From NCBI GenBank assembly GCA_024516035.1, contig CM044955.1, forward strand, positions 52,396,372-52,460,371: a DNA stretch of 64,000 nucleotides, in the 5' to 3' direction. Positions within the stretch are counted from its first letter, which is position 1; every line of letters starts with the position of its first letter. Below the pieces are notes generated by a model, which worked only from the letters and a program-made list of their open reading frames with translations, ran no database searches and was not told the origin of the DNA. Made by a program: the position numbers and the translations under genes. This DNA is from Bactericera cockerelli (Eukaryota; Arthropoda; Insecta; Hemiptera; Triozidae). Positions 33,201-44,702 of this stretch are shown here, one piece after another.

Positions 33201-35018
33201 AACATTCCCGCTCAACATTCTCCAATTTCGCACATGAACCATTGTTTTCATTTTTGTTCTTTAGTGACTTCTTTCCGTTTTGGAATTTCTGCGCAAACTC
33301 TTCGTTTAGTTTTTTGATAGGTAAATTTTCTAGACTTTTCATATCGTTGGTATCGTTCACCTCCACAATTTCAAACCTGTCCAGAGAGCTGGAAGAGTTT
33401 CTCAGTTTGCTGTTCTGGATATTTCGCCAGTCGTTCTTCGTCAACTGTTGAAAGACATTGAATAGATCGTCGTAGCTGAGTGCCCTCAGTTGTTCTTTGC
33501 TATTAATGAGGACATCCAGGTCTTCGAACAGACTTTCTTCTTCTAGGTTTTCACTGATTATTCTTTTCCTTCCGAGGGCTTTGTGTTTTTTGTTGTTGCT
33601 CGACTTTCCATTCTGACTGAGGAGCATTTGGTTCAGTTCGTACAAGTCTTCAATACCTGAAACGCAGAAAACACTTTATCACATTATAAACTGTTTAAGA
33701 ACAAACCCTTTTTTTGGGTAATAAACAAAAGAATTGTAAAATAGTATTACAAATCAATGAAATCACGATTATTATTTACTTTTATACACCCTGATATCAA
33801 AACACACTAATATTCAGGTAAGGAAAGACTTCTTCGTTTCAACTTCAAGCTAAGATACTGGCAGCTATTATTCAGTTGCTTATTAAGTTATAATTGTCAG
33901 ATTACCAGAATTTGTTTCTTTAAACATAAAAAATAAATCAAGAAGAAGAAACAAAAACTGCAACAACAACTAAAACAAAGAAACAAAAAACTTTCATAGA
34001 ATTGAGATAGCACAAACTAACCTTTCTGGCACTCCGCTTTGACCCAGTCCGGATTCGAACCCCTGGTCTTTCCCGGCACATGAGTCCGCCCAAACAAGTT
34101 CTTCAGGGACTCCACCCGAGAAATCCGCCGGCTCCTCGCCACGGGCGGCAGTCCAGGGGCGGCGAACTTGGCCGAGATTTTGCCGCCTGGAGAAAACGAC
34201 TGCTTCTTGTGCCGGCTGGGGGAGGACAGGATCTCTGACGAGTCACTGCGCTTCATTTGCTCCCACTTGCGGCCAACTTTGCGGCCCCATGTCGCCAGAC
34301 CTGGAATCATGTTTTATTTGGTTACTATATTTTTAATTCATCAGTAGACCTAAAATTCCTATATGGAATCATGTTTTATTTGTTACTATATTTTTAATTT
34401 ATCAGTAGACATAAAATTCCTGTAGTTTTTTTTTTTTTTTCTTTTTTTTTTTTCTTTCTTATAAGAAATAAGAAAACTACAGAAACGAGGAGGCGTTGGA
34501 TAGAGAGATATGGATTATGTCAATAAAAATCATATTTCCATGATTGTCTTTATCTTTCGTCGAGCATGGTAATTTTTTATCAAATTTTTTGCGACCAATA
34601 TGATATCAATTGAAACTGGAAAACCCAATACCTAAAATTGATCCTTTGTCAAATATAAGTTATTAAGATATCTCAATAAATACTGTGATTATCCTGCAAG
34701 AATGAGACCAAAAAGTCGTTTTGCTCTCACAGTCAGAAAAAAGACTCATTTAAATTGGTATAACCTAAACAAAGTCTCCTAATTGGTCCAACGTTCATCT
34801 CCTCTACTCAACGTGACAGTTTTACCTTTTCTATGTGGTTTAGGCGAGCCATTGATCGGAGTTCGAGACCCTTTGCCGGCGGGCGAATTCTGGCCGGAGT
34901 GGCTGTCGAAGTTGTTGAGGGTGCTGTCCAGATCATCAGGGTCCTCGTCATTGGCGATGGGGGAGAGGCTCACCAGCTGGGGACTGGGGTCCGAGCAGCG
35001 TCGCTTGAACAGGCGCAT
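33201..35018 (-). CDS. Host gene, three coding exons, basic Ser-rich protein (partial)
   Basis: Minus-strand exons: 35018-34826 (starts MRLFKRRCSDPSPQLVSLSP), 34300-34022 (GLATWGRKVGRKWEQMKRSD... RISRVESLKNLFGR) and 33656 down to the gap at 33200 (GIEDLYELNQMLL... to VEREC). All junctions obey GT-AG. Both introns interrupt a Gly codon after its first base (AAA G|GT), so the phases agree and the frame stays open for over 300 residues. The protein is rich in Lys/Arg and Ser, with possible phosphorylation or 14-3-3-type sites (RSRRISRVESL) and a Leu/Asp-rich segment (ESLFEDLDVLINSKEQL) that could be helical. An acceptor (CATTCCAG) 3 bp upstream of the ATG implies at least one 5' untranslated exon upstream. 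No domain or family recognised. It is probably a conserved cytoplasmic scaffold or regulator, but that is inference. Confidence 0.75.
34303..34426. repeat. 62-bp tandem duplication in intron 1 of the host gene
   Basis: GGAATCATGTTTTATTTG followed by TACTATATTTTTAATT and TCAGTAGAC occurs twice in tandem (about 34303-34364 and 34365-34426). The proximal copy supplies the splice acceptor of exon 2. Confidence 0.75.
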
Positions 35019-35024
35019 GGTCTG

Positions 35025-35333
35025 GAATGAGAGGAAAGTTGTTATTATTGTTCAACAATTTTGATATCAGTATCAGTATAAACAGAAAAGTGAGAAGTTG
35101 TACTAGATGTTCTTTATGTAACTTTATTTACAATTTTTTATATTCAGGTACAGTGAAATGGTATAATTAATCAAAGGTAAACAAAGACTGATCAAGGGTG
35201 GTGATAATGCCTTTGGCATTCTCTTCCGATATTAAAGTTCATGTTCTCTATTAGTTAAAGAAACTTTAAAAATAATCAACTCAAAATACCAATTTTAATA
35301 ACAACTGTACAAATTTTATTAGTGTTGAAAATG

Positions 35334-35367
<34 letters not shown>

Positions 35368-36525
35368 AACGAAGCGAACGAGACCTGGACACTGAAATTC
35401 ACTTTTTTTTTCTTTCTTTAAAAAGACCGGACCGAAAAATCCTGACCGGAGGGAACCGGCCCGTTTGGGCGGTCATGGCTTTTGGTTCGGTAAGAAGAAG
35501 AAGTGTATAGTTCCAAATGCAAAATGAAAACAAACATCGATATCTTTAATGTAAATAAACCAGAGTCCCAAAAATCACTTTTTTTACTTTTCAAATTTTG
35601 GTTGACTAGAACTGACCGTTCGGTCTTGTTCAGGCTTTTCGTTCAATTAAAAAAACCGCTTACTGAATTCATGAAAGTGGTTGGTTTCACCACCGAAACG
35701 GGCTGATCTCAAACAAAAGGATCAAACTAATTAGGATTCATTGTAAAAGTTAGTTAGCAAAAAAAAAAAAAAACATCTTTGTATTTGGTAACACCAATAT
35801 TTCCTTAGGATACTGATTTAGAGATATACCTATATCTAGGTAGTTATTTTGATCTGCAGATTTCGTGGATCTGCTAAGATAAATGGGTGCTAATTTTAAA
35901 TAGCCCTAGGGAATCCGGAAAACATAGCAAATGTGATAATTTATTTTTTCGATTTATGTATTTTGTATCCTTGCTTTTTTATTTTTTAAAGAGTTATTAA
36001 AAATGTTTACGAATATTTTATCATCGTTTTCTTGTGTTAGGGTAGGTACCTACCAATATTTTTTTTTTTTTTTTAACATAAGGTATTATTATTTTATTTT
36101 TTGTTTGAGATGTTAAATTGCCGGCAGGTACAAGTACGGTCCATAGAGAAGCTCTGAATCAATGGACTGAAGCACTGAACCCTGTATGAGGTCAATGTAA
36201 CATCTTCTGGTCAGATCGGTCAAGGTAAAACATGAGATCACAAGATTCAAAATAGACATTGGTAATGCGGTTTCGATTCGTGTGATTCAAGAAATGAAAA
36301 AAAAAAAAAAAAAAAAAAAAAAAATAGGTAGGTTCATAATTTGCATCAGAGATTCATCTGATTTGCACGGATTTGCTCTGAGTGGATAATGGTTCAACTT
36401 GTGCGGAACCTTGCAGAAATAAGCAGTTGAATCAGAAAATTGTGTTGATGGACAACGAATTGAATTAGAAATGAAATTAACTGGTTTATACTGTTATGGT
36501 GAGACATGGAAACCCCTTTATCTGA
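35025..36525. other. Upstream flank of the host gene, low complexity
   Basis: Contains the dispersed palindrome motif ATAATGCCTTTGGCATTCTC (about 35203), a T-run at 35338-35366, a GACCGGACCGAAAAATCCTG block (35424), a T-run at about 36059 and an A-run at 36297-36324. No coding exon assigned. A 5' untranslated exon of the host gene may lie here. Confidence 0.4.
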
Positions 36526-36529
36526 ACAG

Positions 36530-36770
36530 CCTAAACATTCGCTTGCCGTGCGGAAAGTCCTGAGATCCGCCGATGGTCGGTGGATTTCTAGTTATTGTAT
36601 TCTAAATTTGGTCACATTTATTTGTAAGGGATACATTCCGATGTACTCGTGTTGACCAAGCACCTAAATGGGAAGTACTATGTCACTTTTCGCCCATCAG
36701 AGGGGAGGTATACTACGGGATGGGCAAGCTACAACACAGACCACAAGCGTCGCGTTCATTTTCAAATCAG
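36530..36770 (+). mobile_element. tRNA-headed SINE, 5'-truncated
   Basis: CATTCGCTTGCCGTGCGGAA, TACTCGTGTTGACCAAGCAC, TATACTACGGGATGGGCAAG: same body as the minus-strand copy at 24848-25131. Confidence 0.65.
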
Positions 36771-36794
36771 CTATAAGCTTCAAAAGTGTTCAAT

Positions 36795-36890
36795 TTGAAT
36801 GGTCACCCATCCATGTTCTAACGCCACAAGACGTTGCTTAACTTGAGTGACAGAACAAGAACTAGTGTATTCAGCCATTGACCCCAGCAA
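36795..36890 (-). mobile_element. 5S-headed SINE, head only
   Basis: Minus strand matches the 5S part (TGGCTGAATACACTAGTTCT, TAAGCAACGTCTTGTGGCGT, CATGGATGGGTGACCATTC). Body missing. Confidence 0.6.
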
Positions 36891-37040
36891 AGTGGAATTA
36901 CCATTATTAAATTATTTATTAAAAAAACACATTTACCTATATAGGCACAACAAATGGTTACATATAAATAGACACAAACTTGAAAACAATATAAACAAAA
37001 TATTGAGAGAGGTTAAAAATATACAAATATCCTAACTAGA

Positions 37041-37080
37041 GGCAGGGTTATTGCCAATGACAATCTCTTCCACCCAACCC
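37041..37080. repeat. Dispersed palindrome motif (TTGCC...GGCAA family)
   Basis: GGGTTATTGCCAATGACAAT followed by CTCTTCCACCCAACCC: a diverged copy of the motif at 19752. Also found at about 35203, 43122-43168 (inverse), 48101-48120 (inverse) and 50597-50635. Confidence 0.6.
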
Positions 37081-37142
37081 TCACTATGAGGATAGCGCAC
37101 AACGGAAACAACATCTGACCAGAGCAAGCACACGGAAGTCCT

Positions 37143-37612
37143 GAATGTATTAGAACATCTCAGAAGTCTGCAATTGGAACACAAGAGTCATGATCCAGCC
37201 TTCTCCCATCTCTCTACAAGCTCTATAGTCTGTTCTGAAAGAATTGGAACATCTCAGGAGACTGCAACTGGTACACAAGAGTCATGATCCAGCCTTTTCC
37301 CATCTCTCTACAAGCTTTATAGTCTGTTCTGAAAGAATTGGAACATCTCAGGAGACTGCAACTGGTACACAAGAGTCATGATCCAGCCTTTTCCCATCTC
37401 TCTACAAGCTTTATAGTCTGTTCTGAAAGAATTGGAACATCTCAGGAGACTGCAACTGGTACACAAGAGTCATGATCCAGCCTTTTCCCATCTCTCTACA
37501 AGCTTTATAGTCTGTTCTGAAAGAATTGGAACATCTCAGGAGACTGCAACTGGTACACAAGAGTCATGATCTAGCCTTTTCCCATCTCTCTACAAGCTCT
37601 ATAGTCTTTTCA
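37143..37612. repeat. Minisatellite, 94-bp unit, five copies
   Basis: Units start at 37143, 37237, 37331, 37425 and 37519 (GAAAGAATTGGAACATCTCA in the last four). The first unit is diverged, the middle three are almost identical, and the last reverts in places to the first unit's variants (AGCTCTATAG). Confidence 0.92.
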
Positions 37613-37912
37613 GTAACAGCAACAAAAACCCCTATACTTACAAACTTTTCTGTACTGAACCGTATAATATCAAATCGATTCAGTAAGCTGTAAAGTAAGT
37701 AGGTACTTAGGTATGTTTTAATGTTAGATTGCCATTTATGATAAAATATAAATATCACATAAGAGTCTGCAATGATAACCCAAATGCTTTGCGGTACAGG
37801 ACTTATTACAAGAGAGGATCCAGTTTTTTTTTTGCAACTGAACACACTATAGAGAAAATATTTAGCACGGAGCTGAAGATTACGGTACCGAGAGCTTGGG
37901 TTCAGAGTAGAT

Positions 37913-38560
37913 GCTTGTGCGGGCAGATACCAAACTGTACAGGGTGACTCCGGGAGAGGAGAAAGGTACAGGGTGACTCCGGGAGAGGAGGAAAGTACAG
38001 AGTGACTCCGGGAGAGGAGAAAGGTACAGGGTGACTCCGGGAGAGGAGAAAGGTACAGGGTGCTTCCGGGAGAGGAGGAAAGTACAGAGTGACTCCGGGA
38101 GAGGAGAAAGGTACAGGGTGACTCCGGGAGAGGAGAAAAGTACAGGGTGACTCCGGGAGAGGAGAAAGGTACAGGGTGAATCCGGGAGAGGAGAAAGGTA
38201 CAGGGTGACTCCGGGAGAGGAGAAAGGTACAGGGTGACTCCGGGAGAGGAGAAAGGTACAGGTAGATGTTCAGGGTGACTCCGGGAGAGGAGAAAGGTAC
38301 AGGCAGATGTACAGGGTGACTCCGGGAGAGCAGAAAGGTACAGGCAGATGTACAGGGTGACTCCGGGAGAGGAGAAAGGTACAGACACATGTACAGGGTG
38401 ACTCCGGGAGAGGAGAAAGGTACAGACACATGTACAGGGTGATTATTTTCATCCATTGTAAATAACAAAAATGTAAATAAATAAAAGTTATTTGTTGAAA
38501 AAAAAAAAAAAAAAAACCCTGTACATCTGACTGTACAGTTTGGTATCTGCCCGCACAAGC
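37913..38560. mobile_element. Minisatellite enclosed by perfect 29-bp inverted repeats
   Basis: The arm at 37913-37941 (GCTTGTGCGGGCAGATACCA onward) is exactly inverted at 38532-38560. Between them is the array described next, followed by CAGGGTGATTATTTTCATCC, an AT-rich stretch and an A-run ending AAACCCTGTACATC. The arrangement looks like a non-autonomous DNA element with an expanded subterminal repeat. No clear target duplication was seen. Confidence 0.7.
37937..38441. repeat. 29-bp/41-bp minisatellite array
   Basis: Eleven units of 29 bp (GTACAGGGTGACTCCGGGAG plus AGGAGAAAG) run from 37937 to 38255. Four 41-bp units follow (the same unit with 12 extra bases such as CAGATGTACAGG) to 38419, then a partial unit. 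Because 29 is not a multiple of 3, the minus strand reads through in all frames as long Ser/Pro/Leu-rich frames. These are a by-product and not genes. Confidence 0.95.
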
Positions 38561-39018
38561 TAAAGACATAATTATGTAAATCGGGATCCCACTTAGAAAA
38601 ACACTTTTAAAATTCGTCTGAGTATGAAACTGATTGACCGTAGTGCACCATCTCCTGTTCATGATTTGGACCTTTGGGGAATAGTAATGTTCTATATTAT
38701 GTCATAACTGGCTACATCAGGGACACGATGGTGGAAGCAAGTCAAGAAAGATCTACAAAACATGTTTACAATGGAGACATAGAGTTGCTGAGGCTAAATA
38801 CCAACTGGCAGGGGTAAATTTGGACATGGGAGTAAGAGTATGAATTTTATTTATTTATTTTATTTATTTATTTTTACAAGGTTTACATAACAAGTTTATT
38901 GGTACTCTATTACAATGTAGACCTTAGGAAATAGATAAAAGATATAATAGTTTTTATTATAAATAGATTATAGTAAATAGGTATAATTGGATAAGAAAAA
39001 AGATCCATTATACAAGTA

Positions 39019-40260
39019 TTAAGATAATACCTCTTCGATTGAGGATTTGAGTGCACTATGGCTAATGCAGAAAACATCAATGTTGTTTCTGAAAAGGAAG
39101 TTGCCCATAGAGAAGATGTAGTTCCAAGGATTGGTTTTTTCAGAAGGAGGTAGGAAAAGCTCCCATTGTCTTCGAGCTACCCTGGTTCTTACTTTCAGGC
39201 TCATACTTGATACAAAGGAACTACAGCATATTTGATTGAGGATATTTTTATGTAGGAAGACACAGATTGATACATCTCTCCTCAGAACTAATTCTTTGAT
39301 ATGGAAGTGAGTGCAGATAGAAGGGTACGAGTAGTAAGTTCTGTGAGTCAGGAATCTATCATAGAGTTTGCCTACCAGGAACTTCTGAACTCTTTCAAGT
39401 TGGTGACAGTTTGTTTTATGAACAGAGCAGAATATAAGGAAACCATAGTCAATTCTGCTGCGAATAAACATATTAAACAGTGTTATCATGATGATTGGCA
39501 GATTGAATCGTCCACAGAGTTTCAACAGCATCCCAAACCGAGAGAAACATTTGCTGACTGTATCTGCAACATATTTGTTAAAGAGGAGTTTATAGTCAAG
39601 AAGAAAACCTAAATCAACTATTTCAAAGACCCTTGGAATGGGAGCGCCATTGACCTCATAAGAATAGGAAGTATATCGGTACTTCCTGGTAAATGTAATG
39701 ACACGCGTTTTGGACACATTGATAGATAGATAGTTCCTGTCATACCATTTCACAACATTGGAAATGTTGGTCTGAAGAACATCCGACTCAGGAGATACAT
39801 GATCATACCCATGGAAGATCTTCAAATCATCCGCAAACAACAAAGCTTGGCAAGAGATGACAGAAAGGACATCGTTGATGAAAATTAGGAAAAGTAGTGG
39901 TCCTAAATTACTACCCTGTGGGATTCCAGATGAAATTTGGTACTCGTCAGACAAAGTATTTCGAATTTTGACTTTGAACGTGCGATCTATAAGATAGGAA
40001 CGAAACCATTTGACGTATCTTGTAGATAAGCCATATTTCTCCAGTTTCAGAAGTAAGAGATCATGATGAACGACATCAAAAGCTTTGGCCACGTCAAAAA
40101 AGACAACATCTACTTGGTTCTGACGATCTATGAACTTAGACACATAATTGAGAAAATCTAAGATATTGGTGGAAGTGGACATCTTTTGACGAAAGCCGTG
40201 TTGCAGCGGTGAGAGGTGTTTGTCGACATGGGTGTATAGGCTCTTGAAAACAAGTTTTTT
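39019..40260 (-). pseudogene. LINE polyprotein, RT palm to C-terminus
   Basis: Continues the RT after the frameshift: LSPLQHGFRQKMSTSTNILD, FFDVAKAFDVVHHDLLLLKL, SSGIPQGSNLGPLLFLIFIN, then LLFADDLKIF with the FADD catalytic pair intact, LSINVSKTRVITF and DLGFLLDYKL. It ends at a stop at 39019-39021. After the RT there is a C-terminal region with repeated Cys/His and a FNMFIRSRIDYG-type thumb segment. No RNase H. A single frame lesion and an otherwise intact frame suggest modest age. Confidence 0.85.
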
Positions 40261-41330
40261 CGAAAATTTTGGAGAGAACTGACAACAGCGCAATAGGTCT
40301 ATAGTTGGCAACGTCGAACCTGGAACCCTTCTTGAAGATGGGGACAACCACGGAGGTTTTCCAAGTAGACGGAAAAATGCCAACCAAAAGACTTTTGTTG
40401 AAGATGGATGTCAGGACAGGGGCCAGAACATGACCACAACCTTTGATAATGAAAGCAGGAATCCCATCAACACCTACTGAGAGGGATGGTTTGAGTGTCT
40501 TAATTGAAGATAGAACATCAGCAGGAGTAAATGAAGGTAATGGCAGAAAGTCGGAATGATCTGGAACATCCAATCTAACTGAAGCAGCAGGAGGCAACAA
40601 TCTAGGATCTTTGTAAACAGATGAAAAGTAAGAGCCAAAGCAAGAAGCAATCTCAACATCGTCGTTAAGAGGACGACCATCATGTAATAGAACATCAATG
40701 CCATGTTTGGGTTTGGTCACTTTACCAACATGTTGCCAAAAGCTAGACTGAGCTGTAAGAAAAGACTGTTGGATAATTTTAAATTTTTTGTATTGATCCC
40801 TAGAGATTGACTTTTTGCACTGTGAGCGAAGGTTGGAGAATTCCCTATAGTGAAAGTTGGAATGAGAACGTTTGAACTTACGATGAACACGTTCTTTTTC
40901 CTTCAGAAGACTGATTGTTTCCTGTGAAAACCAGTGAGGATATTTCTGCTTGGGCGGCTTGACAACTTTCTGGGGGACAAAAGTATTCATACCCTCTTGT
41001 AGAATATTAGAGAGTCTGGAGGAAGCACTATGCACGTTAGGTTCTTCAGTTACTGTGGACCAATCATAGTTCTGGAAGAAACAGTAGAGACCATGATAGT
41101 TGCCCTTAGCGAAGTTGAATGTAGTGTGATCAGGAGGGGAGACAGGCTTGGCTAAGAAGTGGAAGGATACTAGGAGTGGGGGATGCTCATAGTCCATTTT
41201 AACAAGTTTAGATACATTATCTTTATTATTGTATTCATGTATATTTGTAAACAATAAATCTTTCATATGGTGTTCTGGGCACAAAGGGGAACCACGGATA
41301 ATCTGAGATAAATTCAGGTAAGCTATAGAT
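40256..41330 (-). pseudogene. LINE polyprotein, endonuclease C-terminus and RT fingers
   Basis: The frame is open from about 41330 (AYLNLSQIIRG, HHMKDLLFTN) with Met at 41284. DYEHPPLLVSFHF corresponds to the SDHxP end of the APE-type endonuclease. Next comes a basic linker (PHWFSQETISLLKEKERVHR), then the RT start (LKPSLSVGVDGIPAFIIKGC, FPSTWKTSVVVPIFKKGSR, NYRPIALLSVLSKIFEK). The frame is lost near 40256 at a T/A run and coding continues in another frame; residues after that in this frame are not original. Confidence 0.8.
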
Positions 41331-41339
41331 TCAGCTAAA

Positions 41340-43535
41340 ATGATTTCCCATACAAAAATAACTGTACCGATACTCGTTATAGGTCCTTTGTCATTTGCTG
41401 AATTCGAAGTTAATGAAAAATCTTCTTTTTTACTTTACTTTCGTATTTAAAAAATAAAAAAATCTGGTGTAAACATCACACGACTTTCCTTATCATATTA
41501 GGAATGGAAACGGGACCAAAAGCCACTGGTGACTCAAAGGTAACATTTAGCTATAAATAAACATCAAATTCGTAATCAGCACCTTAAAATCATTGGATTT
41601 GATATGTCACAACTCCCATCTAGGATGAATAATAAAAAAGTTAGTCCAAGCGGGTTCCCCCCAAAATACCGGTAAATTGGGGCCGAGTTCAAAAAAGTTC
41701 AAGATATCAAAAAAATGATCAGAATAGACCCCTATTATTTTTTTAATCTAAGAAAATGTTGTTCTCTAACTTTTTTTGTATCTTTAACCAATTCATAGAA
41801 ACGGCGCTTGCGGCCAATATTTGCGGCCCTGCGGCCGCATTCTGCGGCCGATTTAAACCAAAAGTTTCGTGGTTCGTCTGGTGTATAAAATTAATTTCCA
41901 TACCAAATTTCAAGTCTCTAGCTCTAACCGTTCTTGAGATATCCTGTTCACACACACAGACACTCAGACAGACAGACAGACGCACGGACCAATGGCTGAA
42001 AACAACTTTTTTGGTATCCTGAGGCTTTGATTCGTCCAGAAATGTGAAAAACTGGGTAGGTCAAATTTTCGACGAATACAATACTTTCCTTATTATAGGA
42101 TAAGGAAAGTAAAAAAATATTATAGAGTGTGCAAACATACAATCAAATTTACACCAAATCACCAAGGACACAAACTGTTGTCATAATAGGACATCCTCTT
42201 TCTCTCTTGCTGCTCTAACAGTCTAAATAAAACGCTTCTTAATCTACCTACTAATTCTTTAACATCGATTTAATCTCTCCAATTTTCCAAAGTTCATACA
42301 CCAAAAACCAGTCTCATTATTATCTTAAAACATCCTGAATTGAAAATAATTTTCCATGTTTGGAAATTGTGTGAAAGTGTATACTATTTATATCTATATG
42401 TACAGTCACTACAGTGTATATAATTTTATGTATGTAGCTTCTATGTGTTCCTCTATGTATATGAGGGTACCAGAATGAGATACTGAATAGCAGAATGCCG
42501 GATCTGGAGTAGTATCTCTGGAGCAAGGAGTTCAAATCTCATTTCCTGTGATGCTTTTCTTGTTTTGTTTCTTGAATTTAAGTAGTTGTGGTTCATGTTA
42601 CTTCTCTGGTCTTTCTTGCTAGTATGTACCTAATTTAATTTAAAGATTATGGGTGATTCTTTTTTTCTTAATATTGCCTATTTTTAAAAAAGAAATTCAA
42701 ACGATATTATCAATTTGAAAACTTGAGAATCTGTGGATCTACTTTCGCCAAACAAATAGGAGTAAATTCTACAAGTTACAATTTTAAGATCTTGAAATTC
42801 AGTTGTAGATTTTATTATGTTCTTTACCAGAGGTCATTAGGTGAATTTATGTTTTTGACTGTTGAGTTTAAGTTGACTACCCATGTATGTACCATAGTCC
42901 TATACACATAGACATATTACTTTGCATGATGTTTGGTGATGTGTATTTTGTAGACTGCCCACAGTGCCCACAATGTCCGATAGTGGGTGGAAAATTTTAA
43001 CTTCCGTAGTAGCTTCTTGGTTATCGTTAAGACTGCTTTACCGACGTCTTGTTTAATATATGTAGACTCCTTGTTTGACTTTGTGTATTGTATCAGTATC
43101 ATACGTCCGCGGTATGATTTCAGGGTTGGGTGGATAAGATTGCCATAGGCAATAACCCCGCCCTTTAGTTAGGACATTTGTCTATTTTTCTATTCTTTTT
43201 CCTTTTTATGGTATATATTGTTTCCATTTTTTCATTGTTATACTAAAATAATAATATGATTATTGAGAGAGCTGAAGATTTCTCATTATATTTATATTAT
43301 TCTATTCCATCAGTCTTATAATTTGATGTTCTAATGATCCAGCACTTAAATGCTAATTATTGTGTCTTTTTTCAACCAGATAGGAGACTAAGCAAGAATA
43401 CTAGAAGATAGGCAAATCAAGATACAACACAGTCCAAAAGCGTCTAAAGTAGCTGCTGTTTCATGGATCCTAATACATCCTAATACAAAAATAAAATAAT
43501 ATGTGTATATTGCTACAAAACTAGAAATTCTGGTA
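41340..43535. other. Repeat-derived DNA without genes
   Basis: 41760-42120 holds a dispersed repeat: GCGGCCAATATTTGCGGCCC, a (CAGA)n-like stretch ACACTCAGACAGACAGACAG, and at the right end ACTTTCCTTATTATAGGATA with AAGGAAAGT forming a hairpin (about 42084-42112). A tRNA-like B box (GGAGTTCAAATCTCA) is at about 42527. The inverse of the dispersed palindrome motif (TTGCCATAGGCAATAACCCC) is at about 43139. No gene supported. Confidence 0.45.
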
Positions 43536-43537
43536 GG

Positions 43538-43704
43538 TTATCTTAATTGTGTTAATCACAATGTCAATTTTTCAATGTTTGCAGAGACTCAAAAATAATG
43601 ATGTCATAGTCGCTCAAGCCAAACATATATGATTTATGATGCTTGGCACTCGAACCATCGATATCCAGGTTACTAGTCCGCTGCTTATCTATCAAGCTAC
43701 TGAG
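43538..43704 (-). mobile_element. tRNA-headed SINE (GTGATTAACAC family)
   Basis: Minus strand: AGTAGCTTGATAGATAAGCA head, B box GATGGTTCGAGTGCC, ending GTGATTAACACAATTAAGAT. Same family as 22533-22680. Confidence 0.65.
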
Positions 43705-44044
43705 GTCGGTTAACAAGAACTGCTCTATTTTATTGGGAACAAAAGGATCATGTAAATCCAAACTATACAGACAAATGAACAATGCCCTTAAGGCACTAGC
43801 ATTGTTTCCTGTACCTCATACCTATTAATATACTCGTACATACAATATCACCTATCTTTTTACTGTAACAAATTGCTTTTAAACTGACAATGAGGTTATC
43901 TTCTGTAATATTCCAGGAGTCTACCAATATCTTAATGAGTTGATCTATCTTTACGTAATATATCTTCGTATCGATATTACCTCTAGTCGAAACACTAAAC
44001 ATTTTATCGTTCAAAGTTGTGTCCACTTAGAAGGATTCAGCCAT

Positions 44045-44195
44045 TCTGATTAGGTTTTAACGTCCTGAGTAATTCACAACAGTGGTGGCGGGACCTTTTT
44101 AACCCTCCACTAGCTGCGAAATTCACCAGAAATCCATTTCGACCTCACCTAGCCTGGATTGGGCAGAAAACATCAACCTCACTTGATTTTTACTC
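44045..44195 (-). mobile_element. 5S-type SINE, body only, eroded
   Basis: Minus strand: CCAGGCTAGGTGAGGTCGAA, CTAGTGGAGGGTTAAAAAGG, CAGGACGTTAAAACCTAATC. Recognisable but strongly diverged. Confidence 0.55.
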
Positions 44196-44702
44196 GGGAG
44201 GTTACAGATATTTTCTTTTAAAAAAACATTTCATTTGTACTTCTTACAATAAAACATGATTCACATTTGTTATGAAAAAACAAAATGAGACCTTTATTCA
44301 GGTATGTCCACCTGTCTCTAAATAAAGATTAGAGAAAAATATATTATTAAATTAGGCGTTTAATATCATGTGGGTGGCGAGTACTTCATAGACAGTACAT
44401 TCCACAGTTCAGTACCTTGCATTTCATCGAAGTGAGTCATCCATCCACTATAGGATATCATAAGAGTACAACATGACCTGCATCTTATCCTCAAGATCTA
44501 AGTCACAAAATATATCAACTTCCATCATAACAATATTATGAAGATCATTAGTTACAAGTTCACTTCTAATAGAAATACCTGGGATTCCATTCATTTCAAG
44601 CATCTAGGAATCTAGGGTTTCAACAAATGGGTACTCTACTAAACAGTGTGTAACATAAAAAAATGAGAAAAGGAACACTTTGAGCACTATGCAAAATCTT
44701 TA

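Larger units (their letters stand above)
38836..41335 (-). mobile_element. 5'-truncated non-LTR retrotransposon (endonuclease end, RT, 3' tail)
   Basis: Minus-strand element about 2.5 kb long. The 5' side breaks off around 41335 inside the endonuclease domain. The 3' end has about 150 bp of untranslated sequence and an (AAATAAAT)n tail at 38844-38875. Coding is in two overlapping frames described separately. The clade is Jockey/CR1-like, judged from RT motif spacing. Confidence 0.8.

Noticed and set aside
37100..38560. CRISPR-like array
   Set aside because: Direct repeats are contiguous without unique spacers and the genome is eukaryotic; these are minisatellites.
37564..38662. Long minus-strand frames rich in SPLPESPCTFLLSRSHP repeats
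   Set aside because: They are read-through of the 29-bp minisatellite, which is open in every minus frame because 29 is not a multiple of 3. No start context, introns or non-repeat domain.
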